The notes under the pieces were generated by a model. The model worked only from the letters and a program-made list of their open reading frames with translations. It had not been told where the DNA came from and made no database searches. From an uncultured Collinsella sp. (GTDB lineage Bacteria; Actinomycetota; Coriobacteriia; Coriobacteriales; Coriobacteriaceae), in contig CAKTUH010000001.1 in the NCBI GenBank assembly GCA_934621885.1, positions 1-64,000 of the forward strand: 64,000 nt of DNA, read 5' to 3'. Positions within the stretch are counted from its first letter, which is position 1; each line of letters opens with the position of its first letter. A program made the position numbers and the translations under genes. Shown in pieces: positions 25,276 through 34,926 of the stretch.

Positions 25276-26589
25276 ATGCAGGCACAGAAGGCGGAGGGAA
25301 CCCGCGACCTTATCGGCGCCGAGATGCGCGCCTGGCAAAAGATGCAGCAGATTGCGGCCGGCGTGTTCGAGCCGTTTGGTTTTAAGCCCATCGAGACGCC
25401 CGCGATCGAGCAGGTAGACGTGTTTGTCCACGGTATCGGCCAGTCGACCGACGTCGTGCGCAAGGAGATGTTCCGCGTGTTCAGCGGCGCCAACCTGGAG
25501 CGCGTCTTTACCGAGGGCACCGACACCAAGCTCAAGCCCAAGCAGCGCCTGGCCCTTCGTCCCGAGGGAACTGCCGGCGTGGTGCGCGCCGTCGTGGAGA
25601 ACAACCTGGTACCCCAGGGTTCCACGCCGTTTAAGGCCTACTATGCCGAGGCCATGTTCCGCGGCGAGCGTCCCCAGAAGGGCCGTCTGCGTCAGTTCCA
25701 CCAGGTAGGTATCGAGTGGCTCGGCGCTCCCGATCCGGCAGCCGACGCCGAGTGCATCATCATGCTCATGGAGTTCTACAAGCGCCTGGGCTTCGATCTT
25801 TCCAAGCTTCGTCTGCTCATTAACTCGATGGGCGACGCCCAGTGCCGTCCGGCCTATCGTGAGCAGGTCAAGCAGTTCATCCTCGACCACGCCGACGAGA
25901 TGTGCGACGAGTGCCGCGAGCGCGCCGAGCTCAACCCGCTGCGTGCCTTCGACTGCAAGAATGACCACTGCCGCGAGATCATGGCCGACGCTCCGCTGAT
26001 GGGCGACAACCTGTGCGACGAGTGCCGCGAGCACTACGAGCAGGTCAAGCGCTATCTGGATGCCGCCGGTATCGAGTATGTCGAGGATCCCACCCTGGTG
26101 CGCGGTCTGGACTACTACACCCGCACCGTCTTTGAGGTCGAGGCCCCTGGTGCCGGCGTCGGCTCCATCGGTGGCGGCGGTCGCTACGACGGTTTGGTTG
26201 AGCTCGAGGGCGGCAAGCCCACGGCTGGCGTCGGCTTCGCCGTCGGCTTTGAGCGCGCCCTGCTGGCCCTGCAGGCCTTCGGCAGCGACTTGGGTGCCGA
26301 AGAGGCCCCGTGCGTCTACGTCGCCAACGCCGGCAAGGAGCTGCGTCAGAACGTCTTTGCCATCACGCAGGAGCTTCGCGCCGCAGGCATCGTGACCGAG
26401 GCCGATTACCAGGGCCGCTCGCTCAAGGCTCAGTTTAAGCAGGCCGACAAGGTGGGCGCCAAGCTCATCCTGGTCCTGGGCGGCGACGAGCTTGCCGCCG
26501 GCAAGGTCAAGGTGCGCGACATGGAGAGCCACGACGAAGTTCTCGCCGATCTGGACAACGTTGTCGAGGCGGTTTGCGAGCGCCTGTAG
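25276..26589 (+). CDS. hisS: Histidyl-tRNA synthetase
   Basis: This class II synthetase (437 residues) shows motif 1 around IETPAIEQVDVF, motif 2 ALRPEGTAGVVRA with FRGERPQKGRLRQFHQ, the histidine-binding motif LVRGLDYYTRTVFE, and motif 3 GGGGRYDGLVE with FAVGFERALLAL. The C-terminal anticodon-binding domain is at about 335-437. A Cys-rich insertion (about 205-245, with two CDECRE motifs) is of the kind that may bind zinc. ATG 25276 follows GAAAGGTG; an in-frame TTG at 25270 is less likely. Confidence 0.96.
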   Translation: MQAQKAEGTRDLIGAEMRAWQKMQQIAAGVFEPFGFKPIETPAIEQVDVFVHGIGQSTDVVRKEMFRVFSGANLERVFTEGTDTKLKPKQRLALRPEGTAGVVRAVVENNLVPQGSTPFKAYYAEAMFRGERPQKGRLRQFHQVGIEWLGAPDPAADAECIIMLMEFYKRLGFDLSKLRLLINSMGDAQCRPAYREQVKQFILDHADEMCDECRERAELNPLRAFDCKNDHCREIMADAPLMGDNLCDECREHYEQVKRYLDAAGIEYVEDPTLVRGLDYYTRTVFEVEAPGAGVGSIGGGGRYDGLVELEGGKPTAGVGFAVGFERALLALQAFGSDLGAEEAPCVYVANAGKELRQNVFAITQELRAAGIVTEADYQGRSLKAQFKQADKVGAKLILVLGGDELAAGKVKVRDMESHDEVLADLDNVVEAVCERL

Positions 26590-26646
26590 CGCATCATGTT
26601 GAGCTGCGGGCCTGCAAATGTGCCCTGCTCATGGTGAGCGATTGTT

Positions 26647-26690
26647 ACGGGGGTGTTTCGCTTTTATGCGGAATGCCCCCGTTTGTGTAT
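26647..26690 (+). terminator. Terminator after hisS
   Basis: ACGGGGGTGTTTCGC (26647-26661) pairs imperfectly with GCGGAATGCCCCCGT (26668-26682); TTTGTGT follows. Confidence 0.65.
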
Positions 26691-26796
26691 GCCGCCTACC
26701 GAGAAATACGACCATTTGGGGCAAAAACCCTTGCAATGCAGAAAATACTTTTGTGTGGTAAAGCGCAATCAGTGTCGAAAGTATTTCTCAAGTGCC

Positions 26797-26802
26797 TATA
26801 AT
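26797..26802 (+). promoter_or_regulatory. Probable -10 box for ppc
   Basis: TATAAT lies about 45 nt before the ppc start, with a poor -35 match (GTCGAA) 17-18 nt upstream. The region before it is AT-rich. Confidence 0.5.
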
Positions 26803-26846
26803 GAATACCGCATGTTACGTGCATAGAAGGAGGAATGGGAGGAAAC

Positions 26847-29660
26847 GTGGCTGAGAACCTAAGCAACCAGTCTGTACCCGAAGCCGCGGCGCGCGTCGCT
26901 GCCGTGGTCAACCGCCTCGTTAACCGTATCGGCTCGAATGCCGAGTCCAAGGAGCGTCTCGCCGAGATCGAGATCCCCGAGGAGCTTCGCGACAATCTGG
27001 CGCTGTTCCTGCGCCTGGAGCGTCGTGTACTTAGCGAGTATGATCCCGAGATCGCGGACCTGTTCGACAAAATCCTGTCGGCCGAGATTGCGGCCAATGC
27101 CGGCAACCCCGGTAGCCGTGCTGCCGACGAGGCCGTCGATGAGCAGGGCGTGCCTACCGCCGACGAGTCCACCGCCGTTGCGTTCCGCGAGGTTGTCGAT
27201 CTGATCGACAGTCTGCCGCTCGACAAGCAGCAGGTTATCGTCCGCGCCTTTACGAGCTTCTTCCATCTGGCAAACCTGTCGGAGGAGAATTACCGCGTGG
27301 CGCAGCTGCGCGAGCGTGAGGCCGGCGCATCGACCGATACCGAGGTCGATCCCGCCAACGAGCTTACCGTCGCCTATCACCAGCTGGTAGACGAGATGGG
27401 CGTCGAGGGTGCCAATGAGCTGCTCGGCAAGCTGGAGTTCCACCCCGTCTTTACCGCACATCCCACCGAGGCCCGTCGTAAGGCCGTCGAGGGCAAGATC
27501 CGCCGTATCTCCAACCTGCTGGAGGAGCGTCCGCGTCTGGGCGGCTCCGACCTGGTGGAGAACGAGCGCCATATGCTGCAGGAGATCGACGCCCTGGTGC
27601 GCACGAGCCCCATCGCGCTCAAGAAGCCCACGCCGGTCGAGGAAGCCGATACCATCATCGACATCTTCGATAACACGCTGTTCGACATCATTCCCGTCAT
27701 CTATCGTCGCTTTGACGACTGGGTGCTGGGCGACAAGGCCGGCACCGTGCCGCCGCTGTGCCCGGCGTTCTTCCATCCCGGCAGCTGGATCGGTTCCGAC
27801 CGCGACGGTAACCCCAACGTCACCGCTAAGGTGAGCCGCGAGGTCGCCGCCAAGTACTTCACCCATATGGTGCTCAAGCTCGAGGACAAGTGCCGTCGTA
27901 TCGGCCGCAACCTGACGCTCGAGGCCGAGTACAGCAAGCCGTCGGCCGAGCTCATCAACCTGTGGAACCATCAGGTCGAGATGAGCGCCCAGTACACGGC
28001 CCGCGCCGAGCTCATCTCCGAGCACGAGCCGCATCGCGCCGTCATGCTCGTCATGGCCGACCGCCTGAACGCCACCGTGCGCCGCATCACCGACACCATG
28101 TACCACAGCGCCGATGAGTTCCTGGAGGATCTGCGCGTCGTCCAGCGTTCGCTGGCCGCCTGCGGTGCCGTCCGTGCGGCCTACGGTCCGGTCCAGACCA
28201 TCATCTGGCAGGTCGAGTCCTTCGGCTTCCATATGGTCGAGATGGAGTTCCGTCAGCACTCCGTGGTGCACGCCCGCGCCCTCAAGGATATTCACGAGAA
28301 CGGTATCCACGGCGACCTGCAGCCCATGACGCGCGAGGTCATCGACACCTTCCGTGCCATCGGCTCCATCCAAAAGCGCTACGGCAAGAAGATGGCGCAC
28401 CGCTACATCATCTCGTTCACCAAGAGCGCCCAGCATGTGGCCGACGTCTTTGAGCTTGCCCACCTGTCCTTCGCACACGAGGAGGACGTCCCCGAGCTCG
28501 ACGTGATCCCGCTGTTCGAGCAGCTCGAGGACCTCGAGGGCTGCGTCGACGTGCTCGACCAGATGCTCACGCTGCCCGTGGTGCAAAAGCGCCTTGCCCA
28601 GACCAATCGCCGCATGGAGGTCATGCTGGGCTACTCCGACTCCTCCAAGGATGCCGGTCCTACCACGGCCATGCTCGCCCTGCACTCCGCACAGGAGCGC
28701 ATCGCCAAGTGGGCCGAGAAGAACGATATCGACCTGGTGCTCATGCACGGTCGCGGCGGTGCCGTGGGCCGTGGCGGCGGCCCGGCCAACAAGGCCGTGC
28801 TGGCGCAGCCCAAGGGTTCGGTCAACTGCTTCTTTAAGCTCACCGAGCAGGGCGAGGTCATCTTTGCCCGTTACGGCAACCGCACGCTGGCTCAGCGCCA
28901 CGTTGAGTCCGTTGCCGCCGCAACGCTTTTGCAGTCGGCCCCGAGCGTCGAGAAGACCAACACCGAGACCACGCAGAAGTTCTGGGATATGGCCGAGAAG
29001 CTCAACGCTGCAAGCCACGAGCGCTATCTGGACCTGCTGAACACCGAGGACTTTACACCGTGGTTCTCGACCGTGACGCCGCTGACCGAGGTCGGTCTGC
29101 TGCCGATCGGCTCGCGTCCCGCCAAGCGTGGCTTGGGTGCCAAGTCGCTCGACGACCTGCGTACCATTCCGTGGATCTTCAGCTGGAGCCAGGCACGCAT
29201 TAACCTGGCCGCTTGGTACGGCTTGGGCACCGCCTGTGAGCAGCTGGGCGATCTGGACCAGCTCAAGGCTGCCTACCAGGAGTGGCCGTTCTTCCGCACC
29301 TTCATCGACAACATCGAGATGTCGATTGCTAAGACCGACCAGCGCATCGCCAAGATGTATCTGCACCTGGGTGATCGCCAGGATCTGTCCGAGAAAGTCT
29401 TTACCGAGATGCAGCTCACCCGTAAGTGGGTCCTCGCCATCGTCGGTGACGAATGGCCGCTTCAGCGCCGCCGCGTGCTCGGCTGCGCCGTCCGCGTCCG
29501 TAACCCCTACGTCGACGCCCTGTCCATCGCCCAGGTTCGCGCCCTTCGCGAGGTGCGTATGAACCAGGACGAGATGGCAGAGGAGAAGAAGGCCGAGTAC
29601 ATGAGCCTGATTCTTTCGACTGTGACGGGAGTCTCGGCAGGATTGCAAAACACGGGGTAA
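26847..29660 (+). CDS. ppc: Phosphoenolpyruvate carboxylase
   Basis: The enzyme makes oxaloacetate from PEP and bicarbonate, feeding fermentative succinate and aspartate synthesis. The product (about 937 residues) has the catalytic His segment FTAHPTEARRK, the motif ESFGFHMVEMEFRQHS, the K/R loop GYSDSSKDAGPTT and the Gly-rich loop HGRGGAVGRGGGP, plus GSRPAKRG near the C-terminus. GTG 26847 has GGGAGG upstream and is preferred over ATG 26835, which sits directly on the GGAGGA. The full length indicates a functional gene. Confidence 0.95.
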   Translation: MAENLSNQSVPEAAARVAAVVNRLVNRIGSNAESKERLAEIEIPEELRDNLALFLRLERRVLSEYDPEIADLFDKILSAEIAANAGNPGSRAADEAVDEQGVPTADESTAVAFREVVDLIDSLPLDKQQVIVRAFTSFFHLANLSEENYRVAQLREREAGASTDTEVDPANELTVAYHQLVDEMGVEGANELLGKLEFHPVFTAHPTEARRKAVEGKIRRISNLLEERPRLGGSDLVENERHMLQEIDALVRTSPIALKKPTPVEEADTIIDIFDNTLFDIIPVIYRRFDDWVLGDKAGTVPPLCPAFFHPGSWIGSDRDGNPNVTAKVSREVAAKYFTHMVLKLEDKCRRIGRNLTLEAEYSKPSAELINLWNHQVEMSAQYTARAELISEHEPHRAVMLVMADRLNATVRRITDTMYHSADEFLEDLRVVQRSLAACGAVRAAYGPVQTIIWQVESFGFHMVEMEFRQHSVVHARALKDIHENGIHGDLQPMTREVIDTFRAIGSIQKRYGKKMAHRYIISFTKSAQHVADVFELAHLSFAHEEDVPELDVIPLFEQLEDLEGCVDVLDQMLTLPVVQKRLAQTNRRMEVMLGYSDSSKDAGPTTAMLALHSAQERIAKWAEKNDIDLVLMHGRGGAVGRGGGPANKAVLAQPKGSVNCFFKLTEQGEVIFARYGNRTLAQRHVESVAAATLLQSAPSVEKTNTETTQKFWDMAEKLNAASHERYLDLLNTEDFTPWFSTVTPLTEVGLLPIGSRPAKRGLGAKSLDDLRTIPWIFSWSQARINLAAWYGLGTACEQLGDLDQLKAAYQEWPFFRTFIDNIEMSIAKTDQRIAKMYLHLGDRQDLSEKVFTEMQLTRKWVLAIVGDEWPLQRRRVLGCAVRVRNPYVDALSIAQVRALREVRMNQDEMAEEKKAEYMSLILSTVTGVSAGLQNTG

Positions 29661-29689
29661 TAGATAGCCCTGGAGTCGTTGTCCGGGGC

Positions 29690-29806
29690 CGCCGTGTGTT
29701 TACTTTCCGGCGCGTCCTCGGACATGCAAGAAGCCCTCGCTGCGCACTTCGTGCGGCGAGGGCTTCTTGCGTCCTGCGGAATGCGCCGGAAAGTAAACAC
29801 ACGGCG
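29690..29806. repeat. Nested hairpin element, family A, copy 1
   Basis: The outer arms 29690-29713 and 29783-29806 are a perfect 24-bp inverted repeat. Inner arms 29727-29740 and 29756-29769 are a perfect 14-bp repeat. The core blocks are GTCCTCGGACATG (29714-29726), TGCGCACTTCGTGCG (29741-29755) and CGTCCTGCGGAAT (29770-29782). No T-run follows. In the rest of the 29661-30130 gap I see only G/T-rich, non-coding sequence with a probable promoter region for larA. Confidence 0.9.
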
Positions 29807-30130
29807 TCCCCTACGATGTCCGGTCTTCTGCGGATTACTTGCTAGAGGAAAGATGGTGCGCTTCGCGCGTTTTGGATGGGGATCTGTCCCGGCGGCGCGT
29901 GCGGCGCTTCGCGCCTAGCGCCTTATCGGTCGGGATTGAGATGCATTTGGCGCTTCGCACGTTTTGGACGGCGGTCGTGGTTCCTTTTTGGGCTGCGGCC
30001 GCCTTTTTGTACTTGTCAATTGTGAACGTTCTGTTAATGGGTTGGTGGGTGGTTGGTTGATATCGGTAAGCGGCGTATCCTTCCTACGGTTTATCTAGTG
30101 TGTTAGATGAAAGGAAGAGGGCGCTCGTCA

Positions 30131-31408
30131 TTGTTTGAATGTGAATTGCCGTTTGACCACAAGAAGCTGCATCTGGAGCTTGAGGACAAGAACTTCGCAG
30201 GTGTGATGGAGGGTCATCAAAACGAGTTTGAGACTACGAAAACGCAGCAAGAGCTGGTAGAAGAGTCGCTTGCCAATCCTTATGGCTCGCCTTCGCTCGA
30301 GGAGCTTTGTACTGGCAAGAAGGATATCGTTATCATTAGCTCCGACCATACGCGTCCCGTTCCTTCGCGTGTGACGATGCCTATTCTGCTGCATCACATT
30401 CATGCCGCTGCGCCCGAGGCTCGCGTGCGTATTCTGGTTGCGACCGGCATGCACCGTCCCTCGACGCATGAGGAGCTCGTTAACAAGTATGGCGAGGAGA
30501 TCGTTGCCAACGAGGAGATCGTCATGCATGTCGCGACCGACGACAGTATGATGAAGAAGATCGGTACTCTGCCTTCTGGTGGCGAGTGCATCATCAACAA
30601 GATCGCCGCCGATTGCGATCTGCTGCTTGCCGAGGGCTTTATCGAGCCGCACTTCTTTGCCGGCTTCTCCGGCAGCCGTAAGTCCGTGCTGCCCGGTATT
30701 GCTAGCTACAAGACCATCATGTACAACCACAATGGTCAGTTTGTGAACGATTCCCATTCGCGTGCCGGCAACCTGTGCCACAACCACGTGAGCGAGGACA
30801 TGTTTGCCGCTGCCGAGATGGCCCACCTTGCCTTTGTGCTCAATGTGGTGCTCAACGGTAAGCACGAGGTCATCGGTTCCTTTGCCGGCGACATCCACAA
30901 GGCGCACGAGGCCGGCTGCGAATTTGTGAAGAGCCTCGCTGGCGTTGAGCCTGTCGAGTGCGAGATCGCCATCACCACCAACGGCGGCTATCCGCTCGAC
31001 CAGAACATCTACCAGGCCGTGAAGGGTATGTGCGCTGCCGAGGCGACGCTTCCCGAGGGCGGCGTGATTATCGACGTCGCCGGTTGCGCCGATGGTCACG
31101 GCGGCGAGGGCTTCTACCACAACATCGCCGACAACGATCCGGCTGAGTTCGAGCGCGCCTGCATCGACCGTCCCAAGGACGAGACCCTGCCTGACCAGTG
31201 GACGAGCCAGATCTTCGCCCGCATTCTGGCACATCACCCTGTGATCATGGTCACCGATCTGTGCGATCACCAGATGATCAAGGACATGCACATGACCCCG
31301 GTCAACACCCTCGAGGAGGCGCTCAAGCTCGCCTTCGAAATGAAGGGTGCAAACGCCAAGGTTGCCGTTATTCCCGATGGCCTGGGCGTTGTCGTCGCGC
31401 AGCACTAG
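30131..31408 (+). CDS. larA: Lactate racemase LarA (nickel-pincer-cofactor enzyme)
   Basis: LarA interconverts D- and L-lactate with a nickel-pincer nucleotide bound to a Lys. Conserved motifs are SSDHTRPVP, ATGMHRPSTHEE, EPHFFAGFSGSRKSVLPG and MYNHNGQF. If translation begins at TTG 30131, the ligands fall at His108, His174, Lys184 and His200, the positions known from Lactiplantibacillus LarA. GGAAGAGG lies about 10 nt upstream. The alternative ATG 30107 has no ribosome site and would add 8 residues. larD follows; larB and larC lie nearby on the other strand. A 2-hydroxyacid racemase other than lactate-specific is possible, as the family is diverse. Confidence 0.9.
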   Translation: MFECELPFDHKKLHLELEDKNFAGVMEGHQNEFETTKTQQELVEESLANPYGSPSLEELCTGKKDIVIISSDHTRPVPSRVTMPILLHHIHAAAPEARVRILVATGMHRPSTHEELVNKYGEEIVANEEIVMHVATDDSMMKKIGTLPSGGECIINKIAADCDLLLAEGFIEPHFFAGFSGSRKSVLPGIASYKTIMYNHNGQFVNDSHSRAGNLCHNHVSEDMFAAAEMAHLAFVLNVVLNGKHEVIGSFAGDIHKAHEAGCEFVKSLAGVEPVECEIAITTNGGYPLDQNIYQAVKGMCAAEATLPEGGVIIDVAGCADGHGGEGFYHNIADNDPAEFERACIDRPKDETLPDQWTSQIFARILAHHPVIMVTDLCDHQMIKDMHMTPVNTLEEALKLAFEMKGANAKVAVIPDGLGVVVAQH

Positions 31409-31457
31409 CGCGCGACTCAAACGAATCGTTTATAACCGACAAGAAAGATAAGGTTTT

Positions 31458-32189
31458 ATGCTTACCAAACTCCTGTGCGAATTCGGCGCGACGGCCCTCA
31501 TGATTGTCTTTGGCGTGGGCGTGCACTGCGATACCGTGCTCAAGGGCACCAAGTATCAGGGCTCCGGCCATATGTTTGCCATCACCACCTGGTCTTTTGG
31601 CATTTCGGTCTGCCTGTTTGTCTTTGGCGGCGCCGTGTGCATGAACCCGGCCATGGTGCTTGCCCAGTGCATCGTCGGCCTGGTGCCGTGGGGCAACTGC
31701 ATCCCCTTCATGCTTGCCGATATGCTCGGCGGCTTTGTGGGTGCCGTGATCGCTTGGTTTATGTATGCCGATGAGTTCAAGGCCTCCGAGGGCGTCGTCG
31801 ACCCCATCGCTCAGCGCAACATCTTCTCGACCAACCCCACCACCGAGGGCACCAACTATGCCCGCAACTTCTTCTGCGAGGCTATCTGCACCTTTGTGTT
31901 TATCAGCGCTATCCTTGCTGCCGCCAGCCGCGCTGGCGAGGACGTCCTGATGCTCGCCATCTGCGTTGGCCTGATCGTCTGGGCCGTTGGTATGGGCATG
32001 GGCGGCATCACCGGCTTCGCCATGAACCAGGCTCGTGACCTTGGTCCGCGCCTTGCCTATCAGGTGCTGCCGATTAAGAACAAGGCCGACAACAACTGGA
32101 AGTACGGCCTGCTTGTTCCCGGTATTGCTCCGTTTGTTGGTGCTATTGTGGCTGCACTGTTTGTGCATGGTTTCTTGGGCATGTTCTAG
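31458..32189 (+). CDS. larD: MIP-family channel, LarD-like (lactate/glycerol facilitator)
   Basis: The 243-residue protein has six membrane helices and two half-helix loops. The first pore motif is intact (MNPAMVLAQ, Asn63); in the second, NPA is changed to NQA (Asn190-Gln191-Ala192) but is still followed by RDLGPR, as in aquaglyceroporins. LarD in lactobacilli is such a channel and speeds lactate entry. Its position 49 nt after larA supports that role. The Pro-to-Gln change in the second motif may alter selectivity. Confidence 0.85.
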   Translation: MLTKLLCEFGATALMIVFGVGVHCDTVLKGTKYQGSGHMFAITTWSFGISVCLFVFGGAVCMNPAMVLAQCIVGLVPWGNCIPFMLADMLGGFVGAVIAWFMYADEFKASEGVVDPIAQRNIFSTNPTTEGTNYARNFFCEAICTFVFISAILAAASRAGEDVLMLAICVGLIVWAVGMGMGGITGFAMNQARDLGPRLAYQVLPIKNKADNNWKYGLLVPGIAPFVGAIVAALFVHGFLGMF

Positions 32190-32212
32190 CCCAAGGCTAC
32201 ATAGCTGTCCGC

Positions 32213-32335
32213 TGGCCGCATAGGGTAACTTCCCAGCGCGTCCTCGGACATGAAAGAACCCCCGCTGCGCACTTCGTGCGGCGGGGGTTCTTTCGTCCTG
32301 CGGAATGCGCTGGGAAGTTACCCTATGCGGCCAGC
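32213..32335. repeat. Nested hairpin element, family A, copy 2
   Basis: The outer arms 32213-32240 and 32308-32335 are a perfect 28-bp inverted repeat; the inner arms 32254-32266 and 32282-32294 are perfect over 13 bp. The core blocks are identical to copy 1: GTCCTCGGACATG (32241-32253), TGCGCACTTCGTGCG (32267-32281) and CGTCCTGCGGAAT (32295-32307). The stems differ from copy 1 except for the GCGC at the outer-arm inner ends and AAGAA/TTCTT-like parts. Confidence 0.9.
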
Positions 32336-32432
32336 TGAGGGATCTTAGTCGCGTCGGGACAAGCAACACTACATATATATCTGAATTTGGATGGGATGGG
32401 CTTGTTGCTGGTGGGGGCGTTGGGCTGCTGTT

Positions 32433-32498
32433 GGCACTTTGGGATGGGTTGTGCTTTTGGTAGGGCGGAGCATTGGGGTGCGAGCGGCACTTTGGGAT
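32433..32498. repeat. 13-nt direct repeat in the gap before tetR
   Basis: GGCACTTTGGGAT occurs at 32433-32445 and 32486-32498, 53 bp apart. Together with the hairpin element it is the only structure I see in the 32190-32545 gap, which is otherwise G/T-rich and non-coding. Confidence 0.6.
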
Positions 32499-32545
32499 AC
32501 GTGGTGCCTTGAGTTAGGGTTTGCGTTTTGGGGTGGAGTGGTTAC

Positions 32546-33085
32546 TTAGGTGAAGAGGGGTTGTATGGCTGATAGGTAGTCTTTGGCTACGTCGGCTTTT
32601 TCTGCTTCGAAGTTGTGCCAGGCCCACCATTGGACTGTTCCTACGAAACTTGAGGCTATGTGGTGTAGTAGAAAGCTGCGGTCCATGCTGGCGGCGGGGC
32701 CTGTGGGGTTGGCGGGGACGGTTTCGGTTGCTCGGGCCATGATGGTCTTGCGGAGGCTGTCGGCGAAGACGCGTGAGCCGGCGCCGGCTACCAGGGCTCG
32801 TACGCCTTGGCGACGCTCCCAGAGGTTGTTGAGGATGTGCTCGACTTGCACGAGCGGGTCGTCGAGGGGCGCGCCATCGTCGTCGAGGGCGTGGGTGCAG
32901 ATATCGCTCACGAGCTCGGCGAGTAGGTCGTCTTTACTCTTGAAGAGGCCGTAGAACGTCGCGCGGCCCACTTGGGCACGCGCGATGATGTCTCCGACGG
33001 TGATCTTACCGTAGTCTTCCTCGCGAAGGAGCTCGGAAAACGCCGTGACTATAGCGGCGCGGCTTTTGGTTTTGCGAGCATCCAT
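32546..33085 (-). CDS. TetR-family transcriptional regulator
   Basis: The 179-residue protein has a TetR N-terminal HTH (about 10-50: FSELLREEDYGKITVGDIIA, then RAQVGRATFYGLFKSKDD), and a helical ligand domain. The real start is Met at 33085; the longer open frame upstream reads Arg-rich noise through larC. It starts 2 nt after the larC stop, so it is translated with larB and larC. It may regulate the lar genes, but no site was proven. Confidence 0.87.
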   Translation of the reverse strand: MDARKTKSRAAIVTAFSELLREEDYGKITVGDIIARAQVGRATFYGLFKSKDDLLAELVSDICTHALDDDGAPLDDPLVQVEHILNNLWERRQGVRALVAGAGSRVFADSLRKTIMARATETVPANPTGPAASMDRSFLLHHIASSFVGTVQWWAWHNFEAEKADVAKDYLSAIQPLFT

Positions 33086-33087
33086 TC

Positions 33088-34017
33088 TTACGCGTCCACG
33101 TGGACGAGCAGGCAGCGGAGCGTGCCCGAGCAACCCTCGTAGGGGCGCTTGCCTGCGCCGTAGCCTACAGCTTCGATGCGATAGCGGGCCGGCAGGTGCT
33201 CGGACGTGCGCAGCGCGGCGACGATGGCGGCGCCCGTGGGCGTCACGAGTTCGCCGGCGACCGGTGCGGGCGTGAGGGCGATGTTGCCTGCCTGGCATAG
33301 GTTGACGACGGCGGGCACCGGGATGGGCATAAGGCCGTGGGCGCAGCGGATGGTGCCGTGGCCCTCGGAGAGCGACTCGACCACGATATCCTCAATGCCA
33401 AGGTCATCGAGGCAGATGGCGACCGAGCAGACGTCGACGATGGAGTCGACGGCGCCTACCTCGTGGAACATGACGGTCTCGGACGTTTTGCCGTGCGCCT
33501 TGGCCTCGGCGGCGGCGAGCGCAGTAAAGATAGCGAGCGCGCGACGCTTGGCGCCATCGCTCAGCTGCGAGCCGTCGATGATCTCGGTGACGTCTGCCAG
33601 GGAGCGGTGATGATGAGCGTGGTGGTGACCGTCGTGGTCATGGGCATGTTCATGCATGTGCTCGTGGCAGTGGACATGCTCGTCCTCGTGATGATGTTCA
33701 TGCTCGCCATGGTCGTGATGGTGGTGATGAGCGTGTTCGTGCGCGTGCTCGGCGGTCGCGTCGTTGCCGTAGAGCCAGGCCATGTCGTGGTCGTGATTCT
33801 CCAGCTCGGCCGCAAGCTGAACGTCGAAGTCACAGGCGTCGATGCCGTGCTTGTTTACGCGCGTCACGGCAACCTCAAAGCCGTCGACTGGAAGCGTGGC
33901 GAGCTGCTCGCGCAGGTGCTCCTCGCTGGCGCCCAGATCGAGTAGCGCTGCGACGGTCATGTCGCCGCTGATGCCCGAGGTGCCGTCGATGATAAGCGTG
34001 TGCTGATGGTTGGACAT
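33088..34017 (-). CDS. larC: LarC, N-terminal part only (LarC1-like)
   Basis: LarC inserts nickel into the pincer cofactor, with CTP. The 309-residue product begins with the family motif IIDGTSGISGDMTVAALLDLGA, then an extreme His-rich stretch (about 90-140, over 30 His) and the conserved HEVGAVDSIVDV and PTGAAIVAAL motifs. It stops at GYGAGKRPYEG...LLVHVDA, where LarC1 ends in lactobacilli. There a programmed frameshift adds LarC2, the nickel-insertion domain. Here no LarC2 follows in any frame; a TetR gene begins instead. Either LarC2 is encoded elsewhere or this form works differently. Confidence 0.82.
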   Translation of the reverse strand: MSNHQHTLIIDGTSGISGDMTVAALLDLGASEEHLREQLATLPVDGFEVAVTRVNKHGIDACDFDVQLAAELENHDHDMAWLYGNDATAEHAHEHAHHHHHDHGEHEHHHEDEHVHCHEHMHEHAHDHDGHHHAHHHRSLADVTEIIDGSQLSDGAKRRALAIFTALAAAEAKAHGKTSETVMFHEVGAVDSIVDVCSVAICLDDLGIEDIVVESLSEGHGTIRCAHGLMPIPVPAVVNLCQAGNIALTPAPVAGELVTPTGAAIVAALRTSEHLPARYRIEAVGYGAGKRPYEGCSGTLRCLLVHVDA

Positions 34018-34027
34018 GAAACGCTCC

Positions 34028-34810
<783 letters not shown>

Positions 34811-34835
34811 ATAAGTTCCCTTCGACGCTTAATAG

Positions 34836-34891
34836 TTTAGCACGCGAAGGGTTCTTTCCGAACATTAGAGCAAAATTGTTCGGAAATCTAA
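34836..34891 (-). promoter_or_regulatory. Candidate promoter and operator of larB
   Basis: TTTCCGAACA (34855-34864) and TGTTCGGAAA (34877-34886) form a 10-bp perfect inverted repeat with a 12-nt spacer, and TTAGA/TCTAA (34865-34869/34887-34891) form a second one offset within it. On the minus strand a TAAACT-like -10 box lies just downstream. The position fits an operator overlapping the -35 region, or a serB terminator; there is no T-run, which favours the operator. Confidence 0.45.
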
Positions 34892-34926
34892 TATGTCAGA
34901 TTTGATGGAGTTGTGAGGCTAAATCG

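Noticed and set aside
26859..29648. 929-codon open frame opposite ppc
   Set aside because: Antisense shadow of a strongly biased gene; the plus-strand PEP carboxylase has all active-site motifs.
32546..33298. Programmed frameshift giving LarC1-LarC2
   Set aside because: The open frame that overlaps the larC end is Arg-rich noise leading into a TetR helix-turn-helix, not a LarC2 domain.
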